From the NCBI GenBank assembly GCA_031265015.1, contig JAISDG010000228.1, positions 1-13,618 of the forward strand: a DNA stretch of 13,618 bases. The letters are read 5' to 3'. Below are positions 1-5,714 of this stretch, piece after piece. Below the pieces are notes generated by a model that did not search any database, was not told the origin of the DNA, and was given only the letters and a program-made list of their open reading frames with translations. The position numbers and the translations under genes were made by a program. The first letter of the stretch is position 1. Each line of letters starts with the position of its first letter. This DNA is from Spirochaetaceae bacterium (GTDB lineage Bacteria > Spirochaetota > Spirochaetia > Treponematales > Breznakiellaceae).

Positions 1-2
1 GC

Positions 3-749
3 CTGGGACCTTTCTTTCTGGACCTCTGCGAAAAGGACGGCCTTGACGTGCGGTGGGCGGAAAGCGGCAGCGCCGTCCGTTTCTGTTATACCCTGATTGC
101 CGGAGGGGAAGGACAGGACCGGACCGTGACGGAACTGGTGGAAGAAGGGGAACCGGTTACGGCCGGTACGGAAGAACGGATGCTGGGCCTCTACGACGAG
201 CTTCTTGAAGAGGCGGGGACGGTAATCATCTCCGGCACCAAGGCCCGGGGTTATTCGGGAACCATAGTTCCCGAAATGACCCGGCGGGCCTGGGAAAAAA
301 ACCGGCGGATCATTCTGGATGTCCGGGGGGAGGATCTTAAACGGAGCCTTCCCTTCAGGCCCGGGGTGATTAAACCGAACCTCTTTGAATTTGCCGATAC
401 CTTTGCCCCGGAATTTAAGGAGCTGGGCGAACTCTCCGGGGACGAAAAGGGGGTACGGGAACGAATTACCGCCCTGGCCCTGACCCTGGCGGAACAGTTC
501 GGCACGGACATTGTCCTTTCCCGGGGAAAGCGCCCGGTATGGTATACAGCGGGGGCCGGAGGCCTGGCCGAATATCCGGTGGAAGCGGTCCCGCCGGTAA
601 ATACCATCGGTTCCGGCGACGCCTTTACCGCCGGCCTTGCCGCGGCCCTGGACGACGGCCTTCCCCTTGGGGAGGCCGTTGCCCGGGGAGTACGCTGCGG
701 CAGCCTGAACGCCGGATTTCTTAAACCGGGAGTTATCAGGGAATCTTAA
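3..749 (+). CDS. PfkB-family sugar-phosphate kinase (1-phosphofructokinase-like), 5' truncated
   Basis: Carbohydrate kinase of the PfkB/ribokinase superfamily, most like 1-phosphofructokinase (FruK) or tagatose-6-phosphate kinase (LacC), which use ATP to phosphorylate a phosphorylated ketohexose in the cytoplasm. The frame is open to the left edge, so the gene starts outside the window. 248 residues are visible of a family length near 310, so roughly the first 60 are missing. A GTG at 48 is in frame but lies inside the conserved fold and is not the start. The C-terminal PfkB signature GSGDAFTAG is at visible residues 203-211, with the catalytic Asp at 618-620. Upstream, the segment ending in IKPN (about 367-381) fits the usual 'KPN..E' block of this subfamily. 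The stop overlaps the convergent CYTH gene by 14 bp. The exact substrate cannot be told without the missing N-terminus and neighbours. Confidence 0.88.
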   Translation: MGPFFLDLCEKDGLDVRWAESGSAVRFCYTLIAGGEGQDRTVTELVEEGEPVTAGTEERMLGLYDELLEEAGTVIISGTKARGYSGTIVPEMTRRAWEKNRRIILDVRGEDLKRSLPFRPGVIKPNLFEFADTFAPEFKELGELSGDEKGVRERITALALTLAEQFGTDIVLSRGKRPVWYTAGAGGLAEYPVEAVPPVNTIGSGDAFTAGLAAALDDGLPLGEAVARGVRCGSLNAGFLKPGVIRES

Positions 750-1365
750 CAACGCCGGCAAGGAGCTCCGAATAATACCGGGTTTCTATCGCCGTTTCGC
801 CGACTCCGGCTTTTGCCAGCAGATCCAGAAGCCGCCGGCCGGCCGCCGCGGGGGTTTCAGCGCCGCAATCAGCGCCGGCCAGGATCTCCAGTTCCAGGAA
901 CCAGCCCAGGTCTTTTGTTGTCCCGGCGGAATCCGGCGTTTCCGGGCCGGTTCCGCCAAAGCCCCCGCGGCCGCTTACCCGGACCAGCTCGGCGCTGATG
1001 CCGCCGCAGCGCCAGACCCAGCCTGTTTTGCGTTTGCTGATCCGCTTTTCCAAACCCAGCCTTTCCAGGAATTCTTCAAAGACGGCGCCGTCGCTGACTT
1101 CAAATTCACGCTCCTCGTTTATTTCTATACCATCCCGCCGTTCTTTTGTTTTGCCGGTTACCAGGGTATGTTCCGCGGTTTGTCCGTCCGCCACGGTATG
1201 CCGCTCCCTTCTGACCCGCAGGCCCGCCGCCGGCCCGGCGGGAAACCAGTACGAGTCGTCCTTGACCAGGGGAACGCCCCCGCCGGCCAGTTCCGTCAGC
1301 CTGCGGCGGCAGTCCCGCCAGCCGGGGACCCGGGCTTTCAGTTCTATTTCGGTGTGTTTCCCCAT
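736..1365 (-). CDS. CYTH-domain protein (class IV adenylate cyclase CyaB / thiamine-triphosphatase family)
   Basis: 209-residue CYTH (triphosphate tunnel metalloenzyme) protein. Members bind a triphosphate and divalent metal inside a beta tunnel; known activities include adenylate cyclase (CyaB), thiamine triphosphatase and tripolyphosphatase. The hallmark ExExK is EIELK at residues 6-10. Other tunnel elements are visible in order: a DDSY segment, LRVRRE, TGKTK, the EREFEV strand, SKRKTGW, a late ELEI acidic pair, and the closing RYYSELL typical of CyaB-like proteins. A Gly/Pro-rich insert (about residues 133-148) sits before the last acidic strand. The ATG at 1365 follows a weak AAAGG only about 3 nt away. 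A possible promoter (TTGCAA-N16-TACCAT) lies at 1374-1401. The 3' end overlaps the convergent kinase gene. The fold is sure, but the actual reaction cannot be chosen from sequence. Confidence 0.87.
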   Translation of the reverse strand: MGKHTEIELKARVPGWRDCRRRLTELAGGGVPLVKDDSYWFPAGPAAGLRVRRERHTVADGQTAEHTLVTGKTKERRDGIEINEEREFEVSDGAVFEEFLERLGLEKRISKRKTGWVWRCGGISAELVRVSGRGGFGGTGPETPDSAGTTKDLGWFLELEILAGADCGAETPAAAGRRLLDLLAKAGVGETAIETRYYSELLAGVVKIP

Positions 1366-1373
1366 AGGCCTTT

Positions 1374-1401
1374 ATGGTACCGCTTTTGAGGCGCTTTGCA
1401 A
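1374..1401 (-). promoter_or_regulatory. Possible sigma-70 promoter of the CYTH gene
   Basis: On the minus strand TTGCAA (1401-1396, 4/6 to consensus) and TACCAT (1379-1374, 4/6) are separated by 16 bp. The -10 ends 8 bp before the ATG at 1365, so the transcript would have almost no leader. Weak match, called only from spacing and position. Confidence 0.3.
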
Positions 1402-1413
1402 AGAAAACGCATT

Positions 1414-1432
1414 GCCCCAGGTTACCGGGGGC
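1414..1432 (-). terminator. Weak hairpin after msrA, possible end of the methionine operon
   Basis: GCCCC at 1432-1428 and GGGGC at 1418-1414 (minus strand) can pair, and the loop contains a further short GG/CC pairing. It lies about 30 nt after the msrA stop. The following minus-strand bases are only partly T-rich (TTTTC about 5 nt later), so this is a poor intrinsic terminator at best. Confidence 0.3.
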
Positions 1433-1460
1433 CATTAATCTAAGCCCGGCAAAACAAGCG

Positions 1461-1970
1461 CTAGCCCTGCTCCAGGGCCCGGCGGAGTTCTTCAAAGACC
1501 GCGCCGCCAATATGACAGTAAGCGCCGGGGTTTTTGTCCAGGTATTTCTGGTGGTATTCCTCGGCGGTCCAGTAGTTTTCCAGGGGTTCCGCCGCCACCG
1601 CCACCGGCTTATCCGTCACCGCCTGCAGGGCCGCCAGGGATGTTTCAATAACCGGGCGGTCTTCCTCGCCGGTATAGAAAATTCCCGTGCGGTACTGGAT
1701 CCCTTCATCATGGCCCTGCCGGTTCAGCGCGGTAGGATCGATGGCCAGGTAAAAAAGGTCCAGCAGCCGGCTCAGGGACAGCCGCTCCGGATCATACTCA
1801 ACCAGTACCGTTTCGGCGTGACCCGCGTTACGGTACTTTACATCCTCGTAGGAAGGATGAGGGGTCTTCCCGTTGGCATACCCTACTTCGGTTTTGACAA
1901 CCCCGGGGATCATCGCGATGTAGGCTTCCGCTCCCCAGAAACAACCCCCGGCCAGATAAATCCGCTTCAC
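1461..1970 (-). CDS. msrA: Peptide-methionine (S)-S-oxide reductase MsrA
   Basis: 169-residue cytoplasmic repair enzyme that reduces the S-epimer of methionine sulfoxide, free or in proteins, with thioredoxin as the usual reductant. The active-site motif GCFWGAE is at residues 9-15 with nucleophile Cys10, encoded by an ordinary TGT. Further family blocks are GYANG, HAETV, the segment DPTALNRQGHDEGIQYRT, and AEEYHQKY. Cys152, in the AYCHIGG tail, is the only other cysteine and is the likely resolving residue. The start is GTG at 1970, placed by a strong AAGGAGGA about 5 nt upstream. No MsrB domain is fused. It sits 42 bp after the trans-sulfuration enzyme gene and is probably the last gene of the methionine block, which links methionine supply with methionine repair. 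Confidence 0.96.
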   Translation of the reverse strand: MKRIYLAGGCFWGAEAYIAMIPGVVKTEVGYANGKTPHPSYEDVKYRNAGHAETVLVEYDPERLSLSRLLDLFYLAIDPTALNRQGHDEGIQYRTGIFYTGEEDRPVIETSLAALQAVTDKPVAVAAEPLENYWTAEEYHQKYLDKNPGAYCHIGGAVFEELRRALEQG

Positions 1971-2012
1971 GCAATCCTCCTTAAAGCCCTTCGGGTCAGG
2001 GGCGAAATCCTC

Positions 2013-3146
2013 TTAATCCAGAGCCTGGGTAAAGTCGGCGATCAGGTCATCCGCCGCTTCAAGCCCCACGGCAATGCGGATCAGGTTAGGGGTAATGCCC
2101 ATCCGGTTCCGTTCCGTTTCGTCCATATTGATATGGCTCATCTTTACCGGATAACTGGCGATGGTTTCTACCCCGCCCAGGCTGGGCGCGGCTACGGCAA
2201 GTTTTATTTTGCTGTAGAACCCCAGGGCCTGTTCGGTAGTCCTGGTTTTAAAAGAAAGCATGGCCCCGCCGCCGGAAGCCTGTTTTACATGAATATCGCG
2301 GCCCGGATGTTCCGGCAGCCCCGGATAGTTTACCTCCGCCACATCCTTACGGGTTTTAAGCCACAGGGCCAGTTTGTACGCCGCGGCCTGCTGGGCCTCA
2401 AGCCGGACCTTCAGGGTCTTAATCCCCCGGATTACCAGCCAGGCGTCCCAGGGACCGGGGACCGCTCCGAAACTGTTCTGAATCTGGTACAGCCGCCGGC
2501 CCAGGTCCTTCGTTTTGACCACCGCCAGGCCGGAGATCACGTCACTGTGACCCCCCAGGAATTTGGTAGCCGAATGGACAACGATGTCCGCCCCCAGCTC
2601 CAGGGGCCGCTGAAGATAGGGGGTCATAAAGGTATTGTCCACGATGGAAAGGAGTCCCCGTTCCCGGGCGATGGTAATGCACGCGGCAAGATCGGTAATC
2701 TTTAAGAGCGGGTTCGACGGGCTTTCCAGGTAAACCGCTTTTGTGTTGGGCCGGATCGCCCTGCGGATATTGTCCGGGTCCTGGGTATTAACCGCCGTCA
2801 TCTCAAGGCCCCAGCGCTTATAAAAGGTCTCCACCACAAACCGGGATCCGCCGTAGACATCTTCGGCAATAATGATATGATCCCCCGATGCCAAAAGGCC
2901 CAGGACCGAGGAAATTGCCGACATGCCGCTGGCAAAGGCATACCCCCCTTCCCCCCCTTCCAGCAGGGCGATGGTATCCTCCAGGGCTTTCCTGGTAGGA
3001 TTGCCGCCCCTGGAATAATCGTATTCCTGAACCTCGGTAATCACTTTCCGGTAGTAGGTGGAAGTCTGATATACCATTACCCCCAGCGCGCCGGTAAGGG
3101 GGTCCAATTCGTGTCCGTTATGAATGAGCCGGGTTCCCTGATCCAT
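2013..3146 (-). CDS. metC: PLP-dependent trans-sulfuration enzyme (cystathionine beta-lyase / gamma-synthase family)
   Basis: 377-residue Cys/Met-metabolism PLP enzyme. The family cleaves or forms cystathionine, linking cysteine and homocysteine. Visible motifs are YDYSRGGNPTR near residue 45, the SGMSAI phosphate-binding turn, the ESPSNP block, DNTF, and SATKFLGGHSDV with Schiff-base Lys195 (codon 2564-2562). The C-terminal SYPVKMSH...GITPNLIRIAVGLE block is typical of the family. The frame stays open for 35 more codons upstream, but that segment is basic and unlike the family. The ATG at 3146 has AAGGA 6 nt upstream and begins the conserved GTRLIHNG segment. Lyase, synthase and methionine gamma-lyase cannot be separated safely by eye; the symbol metC is the best guess from its position after the methionine transporter. 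It may be expressed both by read-through from metQ and from a promoter in the 3147-3298 gap. Confidence 0.9.
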   Translation of the reverse strand: MDQGTRLIHNGHELDPLTGALGVMVYQTSTYYRKVITEVQEYDYSRGGNPTRKALEDTIALLEGGEGGYAFASGMSAISSVLGLLASGDHIIIAEDVYGGSRFVVETFYKRWGLEMTAVNTQDPDNIRRAIRPNTKAVYLESPSNPLLKITDLAACITIARERGLLSIVDNTFMTPYLQRPLELGADIVVHSATKFLGGHSDVISGLAVVKTKDLGRRLYQIQNSFGAVPGPWDAWLVIRGIKTLKVRLEAQQAAAYKLALWLKTRKDVAEVNYPGLPEHPGRDIHVKQASGGGAMLSFKTRTTEQALGFYSKIKLAVAAPSLGGVETIASYPVKMSHINMDETERNRMGITPNLIRIAVGLEAADDLIADFTQALD

Positions 3147-3152
3147 GTCACG

Positions 3153-3157
3153 TCCTT
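3153..3157 (-). promoter_or_regulatory. Ribosome binding site that fixes the metC-like start
   Basis: AAGGA (inside a longer AAAAAGGA) lies 6 nt before the ATG at 3146. It decides against the longer in-frame start at 3251. Confidence 0.75.
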
Positions 3158-3185
3158 TTTGCAAGAAGATTACCACGGGAGCCGG

Positions 3186-3212
3186 AAAAAATCGCAGCCT
3201 TTTACCGGGCTG
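3186..3212 (-). terminator. Terminator-like hairpin in the metQ-metC gap (possible attenuator)
   Basis: On the minus strand CAGCC (3212-3208) pairs with GGCTG (3199-3195) across an 8 nt loop, and six T follow after 3 nt (3191-3186). This is the layout of a short intrinsic terminator. A competing pairing is possible: AGCCCGG (3211-3205) with CCGGCT (3185-3180), with one bulged C. This would use the same 5' arm and break the terminator. It could trim read-through from metQ into metC. Confidence 0.5.
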
Positions 3213-3215
3213 TTT

Positions 3216-3244
3216 ACTATAACAGGGAAAGAACGGCACAACAA
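3216..3244 (-). promoter_or_regulatory. Possible promoter for the metC-like gene
   Basis: TTGTTG (3244-3239) and TATAGT (3221-3216, 5/6 to consensus) are exactly 17 bp apart on the minus strand. The predicted start near 3209 would fall inside the terminator-like hairpin. The -35 is weak (3/6). It would allow transcription of metC and msrA independently of metQ. Confidence 0.4.
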
Positions 3245-3260
3245 GGGACACCGGGAGGAG

Positions 3261-3282
3261 GGGAGGAGGGAATCCTCCTCCC
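3261..3282 (-). repeat. Perfect 9 bp inverted repeat just after metQ
   Basis: GGGAGGAGG at 3261-3269 and its exact complement CCTCCTCCC at 3274-3282 flank a 4 nt loop. It begins 16 nt after the metQ stop. No T run follows on either strand, so it is more likely an RNA-processing or 3'-end-protecting hairpin than a terminator. A second copy of GGGAGGAG at 3253-3260 offers an alternative arm. Confidence 0.65.
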
Positions 3283-3298
3283 GTTCCTTAACAAGCCG

Positions 3299-4108
3299 TT
3301 AGAATCCGGCGACCACGCTCCCGTTGGGCCACTTGCCGGCAATGTAGTCCCGTATTTTTTTACTTTGCAGAACTTTTTTCAGCGCCGCAATCCGGGGATC
3401 CTTTTCTTCTCCCTTGCGGACTACCAGGCCGTTTACATAAAGGGATTTTGCTCCCTCAAGGGCCAGGGCGTCCCTGGGGTTCAGCTTTGCTTCAATGGCA
3501 TAATTGCCGTTGATGCCGGCCAGATCCACATCCTGCAACGACCGGGGAAGCTGGGCGGCTTCAAGTTCCCGAAACTTAAAATCTTTGGGATTGGAAGTGA
3601 TGTCCCTGACGGTGGCATTAAGACCCGCGCCGGGTTTTAGTTTGATAAGGCCGTTAACTTCCAGCAGAAGCAGGGCCCTGCCCTGGTTGGCGGGATCGTT
3701 GTTAAGGGCAATGGTAGCGCCCCTGGGAAGCTCCGACAGTTTTTTGTACTTGGCCGAATAGAATCCGTAGGGTTCCACATGCACTCCCCAAAGGAAAGAC
3801 AGTTTCTGGGGCCATTCCGGGTTGGACTGCAGGTAGGGGATGTGCTGGAAGTAGTTGGCGTCCAGGTCTCTGGAAAGAAGAGCGGTATTGGGCTGGACAT
3901 AATCGGTATAAATAACGATTTTAAGCTCGATCCCCTCCTTGGCCAGGTCGTCTTTGACCAGCTCCAGCAGTTCCCCGTGGGGCGTGGGGTTTGCTCCCAC
4001 AGTCAGGGTGGTAGTGCCCCCCCTCCGCCGCTGCTGGGCTTCTACATTCCGGGTAAGACCCGCAATCAGGGCGCCCGCGATAAGCAGGCTTATAAGCGTC
4101 TTTTTCAT
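3299..4108 (-). CDS. metQ: Methionine ABC transporter substrate-binding protein (MetQ/NlpA family), no lipobox
   Basis: 269-residue binding protein of the NlpA/MetQ family, which delivers methionine (often both enantiomers) to the MetNI transporter. Residues 1-25 form a signal peptide: MKK, a hydrophobic stretch (LISLLIAGALIAG) and a likely signal-peptidase-I site after VEA. The mature part shows the family's early VGANPTPHGELL, the DYVQPN and DANYFQH segments, and the NDPANQGRALLLLE block that lines the ligand cleft. Most relatives are lipoproteins with a Cys at the cleavage site; here there is no Cys near the signal peptide, so the mature protein should be soluble and periplasmic. The ATG at 4108 has AAGGAG 7 nt upstream. 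It has its own very strong promoter although it follows metI in the same direction, which allows binding protein to be made in excess over the membrane components. Confidence 0.94.
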   Translation of the reverse strand: MKKTLISLLIAGALIAGLTRNVEAQQRRRGGTTTLTVGANPTPHGELLELVKDDLAKEGIELKIVIYTDYVQPNTALLSRDLDANYFQHIPYLQSNPEWPQKLSFLWGVHVEPYGFYSAKYKKLSELPRGATIALNNDPANQGRALLLLEVNGLIKLKPGAGLNATVRDITSNPKDFKFRELEAAQLPRSLQDVDLAGINGNYAIEAKLNPRDALALEGAKSLYVNGLVVRKGEEKDPRIAALKKVLQSKKIRDYIAGKWPNGSVVAGF

Positions 4109-4115
4109 TAGGATA

Positions 4116-4121
4116 CTCCTT
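4116..4121 (-). promoter_or_regulatory. Ribosome binding site of metQ
   Basis: AAGGAG with 7 nt to the ATG at 4108. It lies just inside the transcript expected from the consensus promoter. Confidence 0.75.
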
Positions 4122-4122
4122 A

Positions 4123-4143
4123 TTCCTAGTATTTATATCGGAA
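4123..4143 (-). promoter_or_regulatory. Candidate operator at the metQ promoter
   Basis: Imperfect palindrome: TTCC at 4143-4140, 13 bp, then GGAA at 4126-4123 on the minus strand. The inner left half reads GATA directly after TTCC. It touches the -10 box and covers the expected transcription start. The same layout, spacing and ATTCCGATA core occur at the metN promoter (5629-5649), so a shared repressor is inferred. Confidence 0.6.
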
Positions 4144-4171
4144 TTATAATAATATCCCAAAAAAATGTCAA
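4143..4171 (-). promoter_or_regulatory. Consensus sigma-70 promoter of metQ
   Basis: Perfect TTGACA (4171-4166) and perfect TATAAT (4148-4143) with the optimal 17 bp spacer on the minus strand. The expected start is near 4136, about 28 nt before the metQ ATG. A full-consensus promoter of this kind normally needs a repressor, which fits the palindrome lying over its start site. Confidence 0.85.
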
Positions 4172-4180
4172 GGGTTTTTA

Positions 4181-4222
4181 CGGGGATTTGAAGTTTTTTA
4201 TTTTAAAAAACCCCTCGCCCCG
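4181..4222 (-). repeat. Nested inverted repeat between metI and metQ
   Basis: Outer arms CGGGG (4181-4185) and CCCCG (4218-4222) enclose an A/T hairpin with T6 and A6 arms around ATTTT (about 4193-4210). It starts about 17 nt after the metI stop. GGGG directly followed by T6 on the minus strand could help end the metNI transcript before the metQ promoter. The stem is not a standard GC-rich terminator stem, so the role is uncertain. Confidence 0.4.
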
Positions 4223-4238
4223 CAAAAATTACCGGTCT

Positions 4239-4904
4239 TTACCTCCGGGACAACAAGCTGCGGCTGACGGCGCTTCCGATAAGCTGGACCGCCTCCACCA
4301 GGACCAGGATCACGATCACCGCTCCCACGGTTACATCCATTTGAAAGCGGTAGTAGCCGTAGCGGATCGCCAGATCGCCCAGGCCGCCGCCGCCGATGGC
4401 CCCCGCCATGGCCGAATAACCGATCAGGTTGATGATGGTCAGGGCCAGGCCGGATACCAGGGCCGGCAGGGCTTCGGGGATCAGCACCTTGCGGATAATC
4501 TGAAAATCCGAGGACCCCATGGCCCGGGCGGCGATGATTACCCCTTCGTCTACTTCCGAAAGGGCGGCCTCCACAATCCGGGCAACAAAGGGAGCCGCGG
4601 CAATGGAAAGGGGAATGATGACGGCGATGGGCCCGATGCTGGTTCTGACGATAAATCTGGACAGGGGGATCAACAGGATCATCAATATTATGAAAGGAAA
4701 GGACCGGAACAGGTTTACCACCCTGGAAAGGACATTGTACACGATCCGGCGGGAGCGGAGCCCCCCGGGGGAGGCGGCGTAGAGATAGGTTCCCAGGGGA
4801 AAACCCAGGAGGCAGGCAAAACCAGTGGACAGGAATGTCATAAAAACGGTTTCCAGAGTTGCCTGGGGAAGCATCGATAAAACGTCAAGTATCCTATCAG
4901 GCAT
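4239..4904 (-). CDS. metI: Methionine ABC transporter permease MetI
   Basis: 221-residue inner-membrane permease of the MetI family, forming the channel of the MetNIQ importer together with MetN. Several hydrophobic spans are evident (about residues 17-40, 55-80, 85-105, 145-165 and 185-205), matching the usual five helices. The cytoplasmic coupling loop that contacts the ATPase is visible as the segment ARAMGSSDFQIIRKVLIPEA. The start was set at the ATG at 4904 rather than 4973. It overlaps the metN stop by 8 nt (shared ATGCCTGA), has AGGGGG just upstream, and gives the normal family length and N-terminus. The upstream in-frame extension is Arg/Lys/Pro-rich and overlaps conserved metN sequence. 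Translational coupling to metN is likely. Confidence 0.95.
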   Translation of the reverse strand: MPDRILDVLSMLPQATLETVFMTFLSTGFACLLGFPLGTYLYAASPGGLRSRRIVYNVLSRVVNLFRSFPFIILMILLIPLSRFIVRTSIGPIAVIIPLSIAAAPFVARIVEAALSEVDEGVIIAARAMGSSDFQIIRKVLIPEALPALVSGLALTIINLIGYSAMAGAIGGGGLGDLAIRYGYYRFQMDVTVGAVIVILVLVEAVQLIGSAVSRSLLSRR

Positions 4905-5616
4905 GGACCAGCCCCCTGGTTGCTTCGGTTTTGGGCGAATTAAACACCGCTTGCACCGTTCCCTGTTCCACAATGCCCCCCTCGTCCAGGACCGCCACTT
5001 CTTCGCAGATCTCCCGGATCACTCCCATCTGATGGGTAATCAGCACCACGGTAATCTTAAGCTTTTCGTGCAGCTTCCGGATAAGGGAAAGAATAGCCCT
5101 GGTGGTCTGGGGGTCCAGAGAGCTGGTGGCCTCGTCGCAAAAAAGTACTTCCGGATTGGCCGCCAGGGCCCGGGCAATGGCCACCCGCTGCTTCTGGCCC
5201 CCGGACAATTCATGGAGCCGGGCCCGGTACTTGTCCCGGATATCCACCAGATCCAGCAGCTCCTCTACCCGGTCGTGGATCGCCTTCCTGCGGAGCCCCG
5301 CAATTTCCAAAGGATAGGCAATATTTCCCGCCACGTTCCGGGAACCCAAAAGGTTAAAATTCTGGAAGATCATCCCCATTTTACGCCGCCGGAACAGGAG
5401 TTCCCTGCCGGTCAAGGTATCCACCCGGTCGGAACCGTAGAACACTTCTCCCCGATCGGGACCTTCCAGAAGGCTCATCACCCGGAGCAGGGTCGATTTT
5501 CCCGCGCCGCTCCTTCCGATAATGCCGAAAATACTGCCGCCGGGGATAGTCAGGTCCACATCCCGCACGGCGGTTACCGCCGCGTATTGTTTTGTTATTC
5601 CCTTTAGGCCAATCAT
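4897..5616 (-). CDS. metN: Methionine ABC transporter ATP-binding protein MetN, short form without NIL domain
   Basis: 239-residue ABC ATPase energising methionine import with MetI and MetQ. Walker A GRSGAGKST is at residues 34-42, the Q-loop Gln is 85, the signature LSGGQ is at 137-141, Walker B LFCDE at 158-162, the D-loop SLD at 166-168 and the switch His at 195. All catalytic residues are present. E. coli MetN is about 343 residues and carries a C-terminal NIL (C2) domain that binds methionine and shuts the transporter down (trans-inhibition). Here the protein ends about 20 residues after the nucleotide-binding domain, so that domain is absent. The stop is intact and metI starts inside the last codons, so this looks like a natural short form and not a frameshift. 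The ATG has AAAGGAGG upstream. It is the first gene of the methionine block. Confidence 0.93.
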   Translation of the reverse strand: MIGLKGITKQYAAVTAVRDVDLTIPGGSIFGIIGRSGAGKSTLLRVMSLLEGPDRGEVFYGSDRVDTLTGRELLFRRRKMGMIFQNFNLLGSRNVAGNIAYPLEIAGLRRKAIHDRVEELLDLVDIRDKYRARLHELSGGQKQRVAIARALAANPEVLFCDEATSSLDPQTTRAILSLIRKLHEKLKITVVLITHQMGVIREICEEVAVLDEGGIVEQGTVQAVFNSPKTEATRGLVHA

Positions 5617-5628
5617 CCTGCCTCCTTT

Positions 5629-5649
5629 TTCCTATTAATTCTATCGGAA
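5629..5649 (-). promoter_or_regulatory. Candidate operator at the metN promoter
   Basis: TTCC at 5649-5646, 13 bp, then GGAA at 5632-5629 on the minus strand, with GATA directly after TTCC. It overlaps the proposed -10 and the start region of metN. It is the same palindrome as at 4123-4143, including the longer shared block ATAATTCCGATA. Confidence 0.6.
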
Positions 5650-5666
5650 TTATTAAATATATACAA
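5638..5666 (-). promoter_or_regulatory. Promoter of the metN operon
   Basis: TTGTAT (5666-5661, 3/6) and TAGAAT (5643-5638, 5/6) with a 17 bp spacer on the minus strand. The expected start is near 5631, leaving a leader of about 15 nt that holds the SD AAAGGAGG. No room is left for a SAM-type riboswitch. The promoter is weaker than that of metQ. Confidence 0.55.
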
Positions 5667-5714
5667 GGGGTTATACCCGTTTTTTGGGCTTTTTTTAGGT
5701 CCGCCGGGCAGTCC

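Noticed and set aside
1941..1945. Selenocysteine in the MsrA active site.
   Set aside because: The catalytic codon is TGT (Cys), not TGA.
1374..2705. Long open frame (443 codons) on the + strand opposite msrA and metC.
   Set aside because: It is the antisense shadow of two genes with clear family motifs. Its translation has no recognisable domain, and GC-rich DNA commonly leaves the complementary frame open.
3147..3251. N-terminal extension of the metC-like gene to an ATG at 3251.
   Set aside because: The extra 35 residues are not family-like and run through the predicted promoter and hairpin. ATG 3146 has a good SD and begins the conserved sequence.
3939..4880. Open frame of 313 codons on the + strand over metQ and metI.
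   Set aside because: It crosses the metQ promoter and metI. The product is low-complexity Gly/Asp/Gln/His-rich and typical of antisense frames.
5617..5714. SAM riboswitch or T-box upstream of metN.
   Set aside because: Only 98 bp separate argA and metN, the predicted leader is about 15 nt, and none of the SAM riboswitch core patterns is seen.
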